From NCBI GenBank assembly GCA_900541245.1, contig UQIS01000020.1:1-42436 (forward strand): a DNA stretch of 42,436 nucleotides, read 5' to 3'. The stretch is from an uncultured Collinsella sp. (lineage in GTDB: Bacteria > Actinomycetota > Coriobacteriia > Coriobacteriales > Coriobacteriaceae). The position numbers and the translations under genes were made by a program. Numbering within the stretch: the stretch's first letter is position 1; each line of letters opens with the position of its first letter. Of this stretch, positions 24,068 through 31,531 are shown in pieces. Below the pieces are notes generated by a model. That model searched no databases. It was not told the DNA's origin and saw only the letters and a list, made by a program, of their open reading frames with translations.

Positions 24068-25900
24068 ATGGCTCGACTGCATGTAATGGAACGCAGCCAC
24101 GCTCAGGCCGTCATGGACGACCTGCACGATGCGCTCGGACGTCGTCTGGCGGTGAGTTCGCTCGCTCCGTGTCCCGTTGAGTTTACGGCAGCGCTCGTCA
24201 ACCTGTGCTCCACCCAGAGCTGCGGCAAGTGCACGCCCTGCCGCGTGGGCCTGAGCGCGCTGAGCGACCTGCTCGCCGATGTGCTCGAAGGGCGCGCCGA
24301 TGAGTCCACGCTCAACCTTATTGAGCGCACGGCCCGCACCATCTACCTTTCGAGCGACTGCGCCATCGGCTACGAGGCCGGCGCCATGGCGCTCACGGCC
24401 ATTCGCGGCTTCCGCGACGACTTTGAGCACCACATCCGTGAGCACTCCTGCGGCTTTGACCGCGAGGCCCGTGTCCCGTGCGTCTCAGGCTGCCCGGCGC
24501 ACGTCGACATTCCCGGGTACATTTCGCTCGTTGAGGCCGGCCGCTATGCCGATGCCGTCAAGGTCATCCGCAAGAACAATCCGCTTCCGCTCGTCTGCGG
24601 CCTGGTGTGCGAGCATCCCTGCGAGATGCACTGTCGCCGTGGCATGGTCGACGACCCCATGAACATCCTTGCCCTCAAGCGGTTTGCCGTTGAGCATAGC
24701 GACCTCAAAGACCACAAGCCACATGTAGTGGACAACACTGGTAAGCGCGTCGCCGTGATCGGCGGCGGCCCGGCCGGTCTTTCTTGCGCCTACTACCTGG
24801 CCGTGATGGGCCACAAGGTGACCATTTTTGAGCAGCGCCACCACCTGGGTGGCATGCTGCGCTACGGAATCCCCAGCTATCGTCTGCCACGCGAGCGCCT
24901 GCAGGCCGAGATCGACTGGATCATGAGCGCCGACATCGATGTGGAACTCGACCACTCCGTGAACGGCGAGGAGCTCGCCCGTCTACGCGACGAGTTCGAT
25001 GCCGTCTACCTGGCCATCGGTGCCCATAACGACAAGAAGCTCGGCCTTCCGGGCGAAGAGGCGCCCGGCGTGGAGTCGGCCGTCAAGATGCTGCGTGCCA
25101 TCGGTGACGACGAGCTGCCCGACCTGAGCGGCCAGCGCGTGTGCGTCATCGGCGGCGGCAACGTGGCCATGGACGTGGCGCGCTCTGCCGTGCGCTGCGG
25201 TGCCGAAAAGGTAAGCATCGTCTACCGCCGTCGCATCTGCGATATGACGGCTCAGGACGCCGAGATTGCCGGCGCCCAGGCCGAGGGTTGCGAGGTTCTG
25301 GAACTCACGGCGCCGTTCGCCATCGAGACGGGCGAAGATGGTCGCGTGAGTGGCCTGCGCGTGCAGCCGCAGATTATCGGCGAGCCCCGCCGTGGACGTC
25401 CGGCCCCGCGTGCCGCAGCCACGCCCGAGCGCGTCATTCCCTGCGAGCGCGTGTTTGTGGCCATTGGCCAGGACATCGATTCCAAGCCGTTTGAGGACAT
25501 GGGCATCGCCTGCAAGTGGGGTCGCATCGTCACCGATTCGGATGGCGCCGTGCCCGACTTCGATGGCCTCTTTAGCGGCGGTGACTGCCAGACCGGTCCC
25601 GCCACCGTCATCCGGGCGATCAACGCCGGTCGCGTTGCTTCGGCAAACATCGACCGCTACCTGGGCTTTGACCACAAGATAAAGCTCGACGTGGAGCTGC
25701 CGACCGTGCAGTTTAAGGGCAAGCACGAGTGCGGCCGCTGCGAGCTGGGCGAGCGCGAGGCCGGCGAGCGCATCCACGATTGGAATCTGGTCGAGCAGGG
25801 CCTTACCGAGGAGGAGGCGCGCCAGGAGGCAAGCCACTGCCTGCGTTGCGACCACTTTGGTTTTGGCGCGTTCCGCGGAGGGAGGAACCTGGAATGGTAG
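24068..25900 (+). CDS. NuoF-C-terminal/GltD-like fusion: flavin-dependent NAD(P)H oxidoreductase subunit
   Basis: 610 residues from ATG 24068 (GAGAGGGG upstream). Residues ~45-130 match only the C-terminal iron-sulfur part of NuoF/HoxF ('TQSCGKCTPCRVGLSAL' and a distal Cys in 'SSDCAIGYEAGAM'); the NADH/FMN domain of NuoF is absent. From ~135 it is a GltD/NfnB-type reductase: Cys clusters 'PCVSGCPAHVDIPGYI' and 'CGLVCEHPCEMHCRRG', FAD motif 'VAVIGGGPAGLSCAYYLA', second dinucleotide motif 'VCVIGGGNVAMDVARSA', and 'GLFSGGDCQTGPATVIRAI'. The C-terminal tail has another Cys set ('ECGRCELG', 'HCLRCDHFG'). It overlaps the hydrogenase start by 7 nt (ATGGTAG), implying translational coupling and a shared complex that exchanges electrons between NAD(P)H and hydrogenase. 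Confidence 0.9.
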   Translation: MARLHVMERSHAQAVMDDLHDALGRRLAVSSLAPCPVEFTAALVNLCSTQSCGKCTPCRVGLSALSDLLADVLEGRADESTLNLIERTARTIYLSSDCAIGYEAGAMALTAIRGFRDDFEHHIREHSCGFDREARVPCVSGCPAHVDIPGYISLVEAGRYADAVKVIRKNNPLPLVCGLVCEHPCEMHCRRGMVDDPMNILALKRFAVEHSDLKDHKPHVVDNTGKRVAVIGGGPAGLSCAYYLAVMGHKVTIFEQRHHLGGMLRYGIPSYRLPRERLQAEIDWIMSADIDVELDHSVNGEELARLRDEFDAVYLAIGAHNDKKLGLPGEEAPGVESAVKMLRAIGDDELPDLSGQRVCVIGGGNVAMDVARSAVRCGAEKVSIVYRRRICDMTAQDAEIAGAQAEGCEVLELTAPFAIETGEDGRVSGLRVQPQIIGEPRRGRPAPRAAATPERVIPCERVFVAIGQDIDSKPFEDMGIACKWGRIVTDSDGAVPDFDGLFSGGDCQTGPATVIRAINAGRVASANIDRYLGFDHKIKLDVELPTVQFKGKHECGRCELGEREAGERIHDWNLVEQGLTEEEARQEASHCLRCDHFGFGAFRGGRNLEW

Positions 25901-27705
25901 AGCTCAACAACCCCACTGTCAGCGATAACACCGAAAGCGGAGCACTCAATATGGTCAAGCTCACTATCGATAATTGCGAGGTCGTGGTGCCCGAGCACAC
26001 CACGATCCTGGACGCGGCCAAGTCCGTCGGCATCCAGATTCCCACCCTGTGCTACCTGCGCGATCTGAACGAGATCGGCGGCTGCCGCGTGTGCGTGGTC
26101 GAGGTTGAGGGCTGCGACCAGCTGGTTGCCGCCTGCAACAACTACGTGCTCGATGGCATGGTGGTCTACACCAACAGCCCCAAGGCCCGCGAGGCGCGCC
26201 GCACCAACGTGCAGCTGCTGCTTTCGCAGCACGATTCACGCTGCACGAGCTGTGTGCGCAGCGGTAACTGCAACCTGCTGACCATTGCCAACGACCTGGG
26301 CATTTTCTATCTGCCGTATCAAAGGCATTTGGCGGGCGAGGGCTGGGATTTCGATTTCCCCATCATCCGCGAAAACGACAAGTGCATTAAATGCATGCGC
26401 TGCATCAAGGTGTGCGAGAGCGTACAGGGCCTAGGGATTTGGGACCTGACCAACCGCGCCACGCATACCGCCGTGGGCACCCGCGGGCGCGTGCCGATCG
26501 GCAAGACCGATTGCGTCGCGTGCGGCCAGTGCATCACGCATTGCCCGACGGGCGCGCTGCGCGAGCGCGACGACACCGAGACCGTGTTTGACGCGCTCGC
26601 TAATCCCGACAAGATCGTGCTGGTGCAGATCGCGCCGGCCGTGCGCAGCGCCTGGGGCGAGGAGCTCGGCATATCTCGCGAGGAAGCCACCGTTGAGCGC
26701 TTGGCCTGCGCGCTGCGCCGCGTGGGCTTTGAGTACGTGTTCGATACCGATTTCTCGGCCGACCTCACCATTATGGAGGAGGGCTCCGAGCTGCTCGAGC
26801 GCCTGGGCGCCGCCGCTAAGGGTGAGGGCGACAGCCGCGGCTGGCCCATGTTTACGAGCTGCTGCCCGGGCTGGGTGCGCTTTGTGAAGGCACGTTACCC
26901 CGAGTTTGTCGACAGCCTGTCCACGTCAAAGTCGCCGCAGCAGATGTTCGGCGCTATCGCCAAGACCTACTACGCCAAGGTGCTGGGCGTGGAGCCCGAG
27001 CGTCTGTTCGTGGTGTCCGTTATGCCATGCACGGCCAAGAAGGCCGAGTGTGCGCTGCCGAGCATGATGGGCGAGGGCGGCGCGCCCGACGTGGACGTTG
27101 CGCTGACGGTGCGCGAGATGGTGCGCATGATCCGCGCGAGCCACGTGAGCGTTGACACGCTGGTCGAGGAGCCGCTCGATACGCCGTTGGGCTTTGGCAC
27201 GGGCGCGGGTGTGATCTTTGGCGCCACGGGCGGCGTGATGGAGGCCGCCGTGCGCTCGGCATATTACCTGGCGACGGGCAAGAACCCGGATGCCGACTTC
27301 TTCACTGACGTGCGCGGACTCGAGGGCTGGAAGGAGGCCGTGGCCGATATCGAGGGCACCAAGGTGCGCGTCGCCGTGGCGCACGGGCTGGGTAACGCCG
27401 CCCGTCTGCTCGACGCGATTCGCGACGGCCGCGTGGGCTATGACTTCGTCGAGGTCATGGCGTGCCCCGGCGGCTGCGTCGGTGGTGGCGGTCAGCCCAT
27501 CCACGACGGTTGCGAGCTAGCTGCCGAGCGTGGCCAGGTGCTCTGGGGCCTCGATGCGAACGCCGAGATTCGCTTCTCGCATGAGAATCCTGATGTCCAG
27601 GCGTGCTACCGCGAGTTCTTAGGCGAGCCGCTCTCGCCACTGGCCGAGGAGCTGCTGCATACCGACCATCACGCATGGACGATGCCTAACGAGGGGACAT
27701 GCTAG
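25894..27705 (+). CDS. hydA: [FeFe] hydrogenase, multi-cluster catalytic subunit
   Basis: 603 residues from ATG 25894 (an internal ATG at 25951 is an alternative). Order of domains: a plant-type 2Fe-2S domain ('IPTLCYLRDLNEIGGCRVC'), a His-Cys3 4Fe-4S ('QHDSRCTSCVRSGNC'), two 4Fe-4S clusters ('CIKCMRCIKVC', 'CVACGQCITHCPTG'), then the H-cluster domain with L1 TSCCPGW (~320), L2 MPCTAKKAE (~376), L3 MACPGGCVGGGGQP (~521), and the C-terminal small-subunit region. All H-cluster cysteines are present. It evolves or takes up H2; with the fused flavoprotein it may work with NAD(P)H. No maturases hydE/F/G are in this window. Confidence 0.97.
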   Translation: MVELNNPTVSDNTESGALNMVKLTIDNCEVVVPEHTTILDAAKSVGIQIPTLCYLRDLNEIGGCRVCVVEVEGCDQLVAACNNYVLDGMVVYTNSPKAREARRTNVQLLLSQHDSRCTSCVRSGNCNLLTIANDLGIFYLPYQRHLAGEGWDFDFPIIRENDKCIKCMRCIKVCESVQGLGIWDLTNRATHTAVGTRGRVPIGKTDCVACGQCITHCPTGALRERDDTETVFDALANPDKIVLVQIAPAVRSAWGEELGISREEATVERLACALRRVGFEYVFDTDFSADLTIMEEGSELLERLGAAAKGEGDSRGWPMFTSCCPGWVRFVKARYPEFVDSLSTSKSPQQMFGAIAKTYYAKVLGVEPERLFVVSVMPCTAKKAECALPSMMGEGGAPDVDVALTVREMVRMIRASHVSVDTLVEEPLDTPLGFGTGAGVIFGATGGVMEAAVRSAYYLATGKNPDADFFTDVRGLEGWKEAVADIEGTKVRVAVAHGLGNAARLLDAIRDGRVGYDFVEVMACPGGCVGGGGQPIHDGCELAAERGQVLWGLDANAEIRFSHENPDVQACYREFLGEPLSPLAEELLHTDHHAWTMPNEGTC

Positions 27706-28763
27706 CGATGCGCGCGTTTGATGTTGAGATGTCGCGCCGGGGGTTTGCCTCGGCGCTCGCCGCGGGCGCCCTGTCACTTGCGCTCGCGGGCTGTGGCGGC
27801 GGGGCTGCCGGTGCCGGGTCCGCCGCGGGCTCGGTTGCCACGGACGGCGCCGGTGCTGCCGCAGAACCGGTCGAGGTGCACGTCGCCTCGCTCAAGGGCC
27901 CGACGTCGATCGGTCTGGTGCAGTTTATGGACCAGGCGGCCGAAGGTGCCACGGACAACGAGTTCGACTTTGCGATCAGCGCCGCAGCCGACGAGATCGT
28001 GCCCAAGGTGATTCAGGGCGATATCGATATCGCCCTGGTGCCCGCCAACGTGGCGGGCGTGCTCTACAACAAGACCGAGGACGCGGTGCAGGTCATCGAC
28101 ATCAACACGCTGGGCGTGCTGAACGTTGTGACGGGCGACGCGAGTGTGGCCTCGTTTGGCGATCTGGCGGGCCATACTGTCTACATGACGGGCAAGGGCG
28201 CCACGCCGGAGTACGTCATGAACTACCTGCTGGAGCGCGCGGGCCTGACCGACCAGGTGGCGCTTGAGTTTAAGAGCGAGCCCACCGAAGTGCTGTCGGC
28301 CCTGCTTGCCGACCCGTCCGCCGTGGGCGTGCTGCCGGAGCCGTTCAAGACCGCTGCCATCGTCAAGAGCGAAGGCAAGCTGTCGGCGCCGGTGAGCCTG
28401 ACCGATGTGTGGGATGAACTGGCGGGTGACACGGGCTCCCGTTTGCTGACGGGCGTAACCGTGGTGCGCCGTGCCTTTGCCGAGGAGCATCCCGAGGCCG
28501 TGGCGGAATTCTTGCGCTGCCATGAGGCGAGCGTGAAGGCCGTCAATGCGGCGCCGGCGGACTGGGCTCAGGCCGTGGTCGATGCAGGCATCGTGGATAA
28601 CGTCACGATTGCCGAAAAGGCGATTCCCGGGTGCATGCTCGTGTGCCAGACGGGGAGGGATATGAAGGCGGCGCTCGGTGGGTACCTGCAGGTGCTGGCC
28701 GATGCGGACGCGAGCGCCGTGGGCGGCAAGCTCCCGGCTGATGATTTCTACTACATGGAGTAA
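27699..28763 (+). CDS. ABC transporter solute-binding lipoprotein (SsuA/NMT1 type), Tat-like signal
   Basis: 354 residues; its ATG overlaps the hydrogenase stop (ATGCTAG), with GAGGGG upstream. Signal peptide with twin arginines 'SRRGFASALAAGALSLALAG' then lipobox Cys32 and a Gly/Ala linker, so it is exported, probably folded by Tat, and lipid-anchored. The mature part is a type-2 periplasmic-binding fold of the COG0715 (nitrate/sulfonate/taurine/thiamine-precursor) group: 'GDIDIALVPANVAGVLYNK', 'YMTGKGATPEYVMNYLLERAG', 'VGVLPEPFKTAAI'. The ligand is unknown. Position directly behind hydA in the same coupled operon suggests that the imported compound serves the hydrogenase system or its electron acceptor; this is inference. 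Confidence 0.88.
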   Translation: MLAMRAFDVEMSRRGFASALAAGALSLALAGCGGGAAGAGSAAGSVATDGAGAAAEPVEVHVASLKGPTSIGLVQFMDQAAEGATDNEFDFAISAAADEIVPKVIQGDIDIALVPANVAGVLYNKTEDAVQVIDINTLGVLNVVTGDASVASFGDLAGHTVYMTGKGATPEYVMNYLLERAGLTDQVALEFKSEPTEVLSALLADPSAVGVLPEPFKTAAIVKSEGKLSAPVSLTDVWDELAGDTGSRLLTGVTVVRRAFAEEHPEAVAEFLRCHEASVKAVNAAPADWAQAVVDAGIVDNVTIAEKAIPGCMLVCQTGRDMKAALGGYLQVLADADASAVGGKLPADDFYYME

Positions 28764-28766
28764 CCC

Positions 28767-30146
28767 GTGCGTGCGTTTGCTCGACAAATGATAGAGCGTA
28801 TGAAGGCGGTGGCGGCAGCAGGTGCCGTTGCCGCCTTTTGGCTTGCCGTGTGGGTCTTCGTGGCGGCGCTGGTGGCACAGCCGCTGATTTTGCCGGGTCC
28901 GGGTGCTGTTGTGGTGGCGTTGCTGCGGCTGGTATGCGATGCCGGCACGTGGGCGATTCTGGCGGGCTCGGGTGTGCGGATTCTAGGCGGTTTGGCGCTT
29001 GCCGCGGTGTGCGGTGGTTTGCTGGCCGGAATTTCGTCGCGCTCGCGGGCGTTTGCCCGCTTGGTGGCTCCGGCGCTTTCGTTTGTTAAGGCGACGCCGG
29101 TTGCCTGCGTGGTGGTCCTGCTGCTCATTTGGCTGGGGTCGGCGCGCGTAAGCATTGCGGCGGTCTTTTTGATGGCGCTGCCGGGAGTGTATTTTTCGCT
29201 GGTCGAGGGCTTGACGCAAGCGGATAAACCGCTGGAGCAGATGTTTCGTCTGCATGGCGTGCGGGGTTGGCGACTGTTTTGTGCCCACACCTGGCGCGAA
29301 GTCCTGCCGTTTGTGCTTTCGTGCGCCCGCGCCGTGATTGGCATGAGCTGGAAGGCCGGCGTGGCGGCGGAGCTGATCGGCATGGCGGTGGGCACCGTGG
29401 GTGAGCGCATCTATCAGGCGAAGCTGCTCATCGAGACGGCTGACCTGCTGGCGTGGACCGTGTTGGTCGTGGCGGCATCGTGGGCATGCGAGCGCGTGCT
29501 GGTGTGGCTGCTGCGGGCTTCGGGGCCCGCAGCATGGCGTGCTGCTGTGCGGGCGCATGGGCGTTGTCCTCGCGGACGTGCAGGCGGCTCTGCTGGCGGC
29601 AGGGCTGCTGCGGAGCTTGCGCTCGCCGTGGGCGATCGCGCTCCCTGGGCTCCGGCGCTCGACGGACTGGTGCTTCGTGTGCCCGCCGGTGGGCGCGCCT
29701 GCGTGATGGGCACCTCGGGCGTGGGCAAGTCGACGCTGCTTGCGCTGGCGGCGGGGGAGTGCGCGCCGTGCTCCATGGTGTTTCAGGATGTGCGCCTGGT
29801 AGAGGGCGCCTCGGCTTTGGATAACGTGCTGGTGTGCGCCGACGCGCGCGTGGACGCCTCGAGTGCCGCGGCCCTGTTGCGCCTGCTGGTGCCGGGGGTC
29901 GATGTGCATGCTCGTGTGGCCGAGCTCTCGGGCGGGCAGCGCCGTCGCGTCGAGATTGCCCGAGCCCTGCTGTGTCCGGGCGGCGCAGTGATTCTGGACG
30001 AGCCCTTTACCGGCCTAGATACCGCTGCGCGCGACGCATGCGCCGAGGTCGTGCTCGACTTGCTCGACGGCCGCATGCTGTTGCTTGCTACGCACGATGC
30101 CGTCGACGCTCAGGCCCTCAATATCTCGGACATCATCACGCTCTAA
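28767..30146 (+). CDS. Fused ABC transporter permease-ATPase
   Basis: 459 residues from GTG 28767, 3 nt after the binding-protein stop; ATG 28788 is an alternative start. Residues ~1-250 are an SsuC/TauC-type permease of about six helices, with the EAA-like loop 'EQMFRLHGVRGWRLFCAHTW'. An Ala/Arg/Gly-rich linker follows, and then an ATPase: 'APALDGLVLRVPAGGRA', Walker A 'GTSGVGKST', Q-loop 'MVFQDVRLV', signature 'LSGGQRRRVEIARALL', Walker B 'AVILDEPFTGLD', H-loop 'ATHDA'. The stretch between Walker A and the Q-loop is only about a dozen residues, roughly half of normal, so the beta-subdomain is reduced. The two halves are normally separate proteins. The open frame is continuous with no stop between them. 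Confidence 0.88.
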   Translation: MRAFARQMIERMKAVAAAGAVAAFWLAVWVFVAALVAQPLILPGPGAVVVALLRLVCDAGTWAILAGSGVRILGGLALAAVCGGLLAGISSRSRAFARLVAPALSFVKATPVACVVVLLLIWLGSARVSIAAVFLMALPGVYFSLVEGLTQADKPLEQMFRLHGVRGWRLFCAHTWREVLPFVLSCARAVIGMSWKAGVAAELIGMAVGTVGERIYQAKLLIETADLLAWTVLVVAASWACERVLVWLLRASGPAAWRAAVRAHGRCPRGRAGGSAGGRAAAELALAVGDRAPWAPALDGLVLRVPAGGRACVMGTSGVGKSTLLALAAGECAPCSMVFQDVRLVEGASALDNVLVCADARVDASSAAALLRLLVPGVDVHARVAELSGGQRRRVEIARALLCPGGAVILDEPFTGLDTAARDACAEVVLDLLDGRMLLLATHDAVDAQALNISDIITL

Positions 30147-30167
30147 ATACTTACTCAGCAACAAAAT

Positions 30168-30190
30168 GATCCGTTTTTTCTCCGTCCCCA
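30168..30190. repeat. Left half of the family E repeat
   Basis: TGATCCGTTTTTTCTCCGTC matches the left arm of 23777-23796 with a short insertion. No right arm follows; 24 nt later a different palindrome begins. Confidence 0.6.
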
Positions 30191-30213
30191 TAGGGTTGGG
30201 TATGGTATTCTAT

Positions 30214-30256
30214 CTGCGTTGGTAATACTTAGGATTACTAAGTATTACCAACGCAG
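30214..30256. promoter_or_regulatory. Perfect 19-bp palindrome, 5-nt loop, upstream of the antitoxin gene
   Basis: CTGCGTTGGTAATACTTAG (30214-30232) is the exact reverse complement of 30238-30256, with loop GATTA. It is 108 nt before the antitoxin start codon. Antitoxins of this class usually repress their own promoter through such dyads, so an operator is the best guess. It could also be a message hairpin. Confidence 0.55.
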
Positions 30257-30363
30257 TAGAAACAAACTCCAGATGCGGGCCAATCGGGTTGCCTTCACAG
30301 CCCGTCGCCCAGCCGCGTGGCCCGCATCTATCCGCACCACCGTCGTTTCAAAAAGGAAGCGCC

Positions 30364-30585
30364 ATGGCAGAACACATGACCCCGGTTGTCGCGAAGGTCT
30401 TGCCCGAGGAAAAGGCGGCCTTCGCGGCGGCAACCCAACTCGTAGGCACCACGCCGTCCAACGCCATCCGCATGTTCATCGCCGCCTTCAATCGCTGCGG
30501 CACCTTTCCGTTCGACATTTCGCCCAGCGGGGCCTTTGGCAAAGACTGTCCCCAACAGCTAGTCGTTGAAGAACGTCCCCAATGA
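30364..30585 (+). CDS. RelB/DinJ-type antitoxin, orphan
   Basis: 73 residues, ATG 30364 behind AAAAGGAAG. The pattern 'LVGTTPSNAIRMFIAAF' followed by 'CGTFPFDIS' matches the ribbon-helix-helix DNA-binding part of RelB/DinJ antitoxins (family pattern LGLTPSxAIRLFLxxxxxxGxLPFxL). No RelE/YafQ-type toxin follows: the next gene is a membrane protease. The last ~13 residues (DCPQQLVVEERPQ) and the stop codon are encoded by family C repeat sequence (30548-30597), suggesting that the original 3' end, and possibly the toxin, was lost when the repeat entered. Confidence 0.75.
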   Translation: MAEHMTPVVAKVLPEEKAAFAAATQLVGTTPSNAIRMFIAAFNRCGTFPFDISPSGAFGKDCPQQLVVEERPQ

Positions 30586-30597
30586 CTAGTCGTTGGG
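30548..30597. repeat. Two tandem family C units
   Basis: GTCCCCAACAGCTAGTCGTTG (30548-30568, read as 21 nt) and GTCCCCAATGACTAGTCGTT (30575-30594). The second is a near-perfect palindrome. Core identical to the hairpin at 10604-10656. The units form the end of the antitoxin frame and run up to the ribosome site of the protease gene. Confidence 0.75.
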
Positions 30598-30608
30598 AGG
30601 AGGTCGGC

Positions 30609-31523
30609 ATGCTCAATGCGCTGGTTTGGGCGCTTGCCTGTTTTGGCGTCGTCGCTGCCGATATTGTCCTGAGCATGGTTTTGTTCTCCGTGCTGGACAT
30701 CGTGTCGGCGCTGACGGGTTTCCCGATCGACAACCTCGATATTCAATGGTTTCAAGCCGTCGCTCAGACGGCGTCGTTTTTGATGGCGCTGCTATGGTGG
30801 CGTTATTTGTGGCCGCGGTCGTTTATCGCGCGCTGGCAAGGTGAGCGTCCGCTTGGCGGGGGAGTGCGTAGCGCGTGGAAGCGCATTGCCTGCGTTATCG
30901 TGATCGGTTTGGCACTGCAGGTGGTCGTTGGCTACGTGACCGACGCCGTACTGTCATTGTTGCCCGAGGTCGCGGCCGATTACAGTGAACTTGTCGAGGA
31001 AACAGGCATGGGCGACACCAGCTATCTCGCCGTCCTGACCACGGTGCTCGGCGCTCCGTTTTGCGAGGAGTTGCTGGTGCGCGGCATTATTTTTGAGTTT
31101 TCGCTCCGAGCGTTTAACCCGCAGTGCCGCCCACTTTGGAAGCGCCGACGTCTCGTGCGACCGCAAGACGGCGCCATGGTGCCCTGGGCGGCCCCGAGTA
31201 ACTGTGGTATCGCCGCGGCGATTGTGCTGCAGGCGGCGATCTTCGGCTTTATGCACATGAACTGGGTGCAGGGTTGCTATGCGGGCGCTGCCGGCCTCAT
31301 TTTTGGTTGGGTGCTCGTGACGACCGGAAAGCTTCGCTACACGATCCTGCTGCACTTTGCCTTTAATGCCGGGTCGTATCTCATGACGTTGCTCTGGTTT
31401 GTGAACACACCGCTCGACGTGGCGGTCACGGTTGGTATCGCCGGCTTTGTGCTGGTAGAGGCGATGCGCTCGCTGCTTCGATTGCGCATTCCCGTGTCGC
31501 GCGAAGCTGATCGGTCTGAGTAA
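30609..31523 (+). CDS. CPBP-family intramembrane metalloprotease
   Basis: 304 residues from ATG 30609 with GGGAGGAGG upstream. It is a multi-helix membrane protein of the CPBP/Abi (CAAX protease and bacteriocin-processing) family. The catalytic motifs are visible: EExxxR in 'FCEELLVRGIIFE', FxxxH in 'IFGFMHMNW', and HxxxN in 'LHFAFNAGSY'. A basic cytoplasmic insert ('PLWKRRRLVRP') follows the first motif. Relatives process peptides or confer bacteriocin immunity; no bacteriocin gene is nearby, so the substrate is unknown. It starts 24 nt after the antitoxin stop, so the two may be cotranscribed. Confidence 0.92.
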   Translation: MLNALVWALACFGVVAADIVLSMVLFSVLDIVSALTGFPIDNLDIQWFQAVAQTASFLMALLWWRYLWPRSFIARWQGERPLGGGVRSAWKRIACVIVIGLALQVVVGYVTDAVLSLLPEVAADYSELVEETGMGDTSYLAVLTTVLGAPFCEELLVRGIIFEFSLRAFNPQCRPLWKRRRLVRPQDGAMVPWAAPSNCGIAAAIVLQAAIFGFMHMNWVQGCYAGAAGLIFGWVLVTTGKLRYTILLHFAFNAGSYLMTLLWFVNTPLDVAVTVGIAGFVLVEAMRSLLRLRIPVSREADRSE

Positions 31524-31531
31524 TAACGCCT

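Noticed and set aside
24053..24445. A complete NuoF NADH/FMN domain at the hydrogenase operon start
   Set aside because: Only the C-terminal iron-sulfur part is encoded; the frame upstream of the chosen ATG is short and contains a hairpin leader.
29500..29640. A stop or start separating ABC permease and ATPase into two genes
   Set aside because: The frame is open throughout and no ribosome site precedes an in-frame start at the ATPase; a shifted ATG near 29559 leads to a frame without ABC motifs.
30586..31523. A RelE/YafQ toxin downstream of the antitoxin
   Set aside because: The following frame is a multi-helix CPBP protease with EExxxR and two His motifs; no small basic toxin gene is present on either side.
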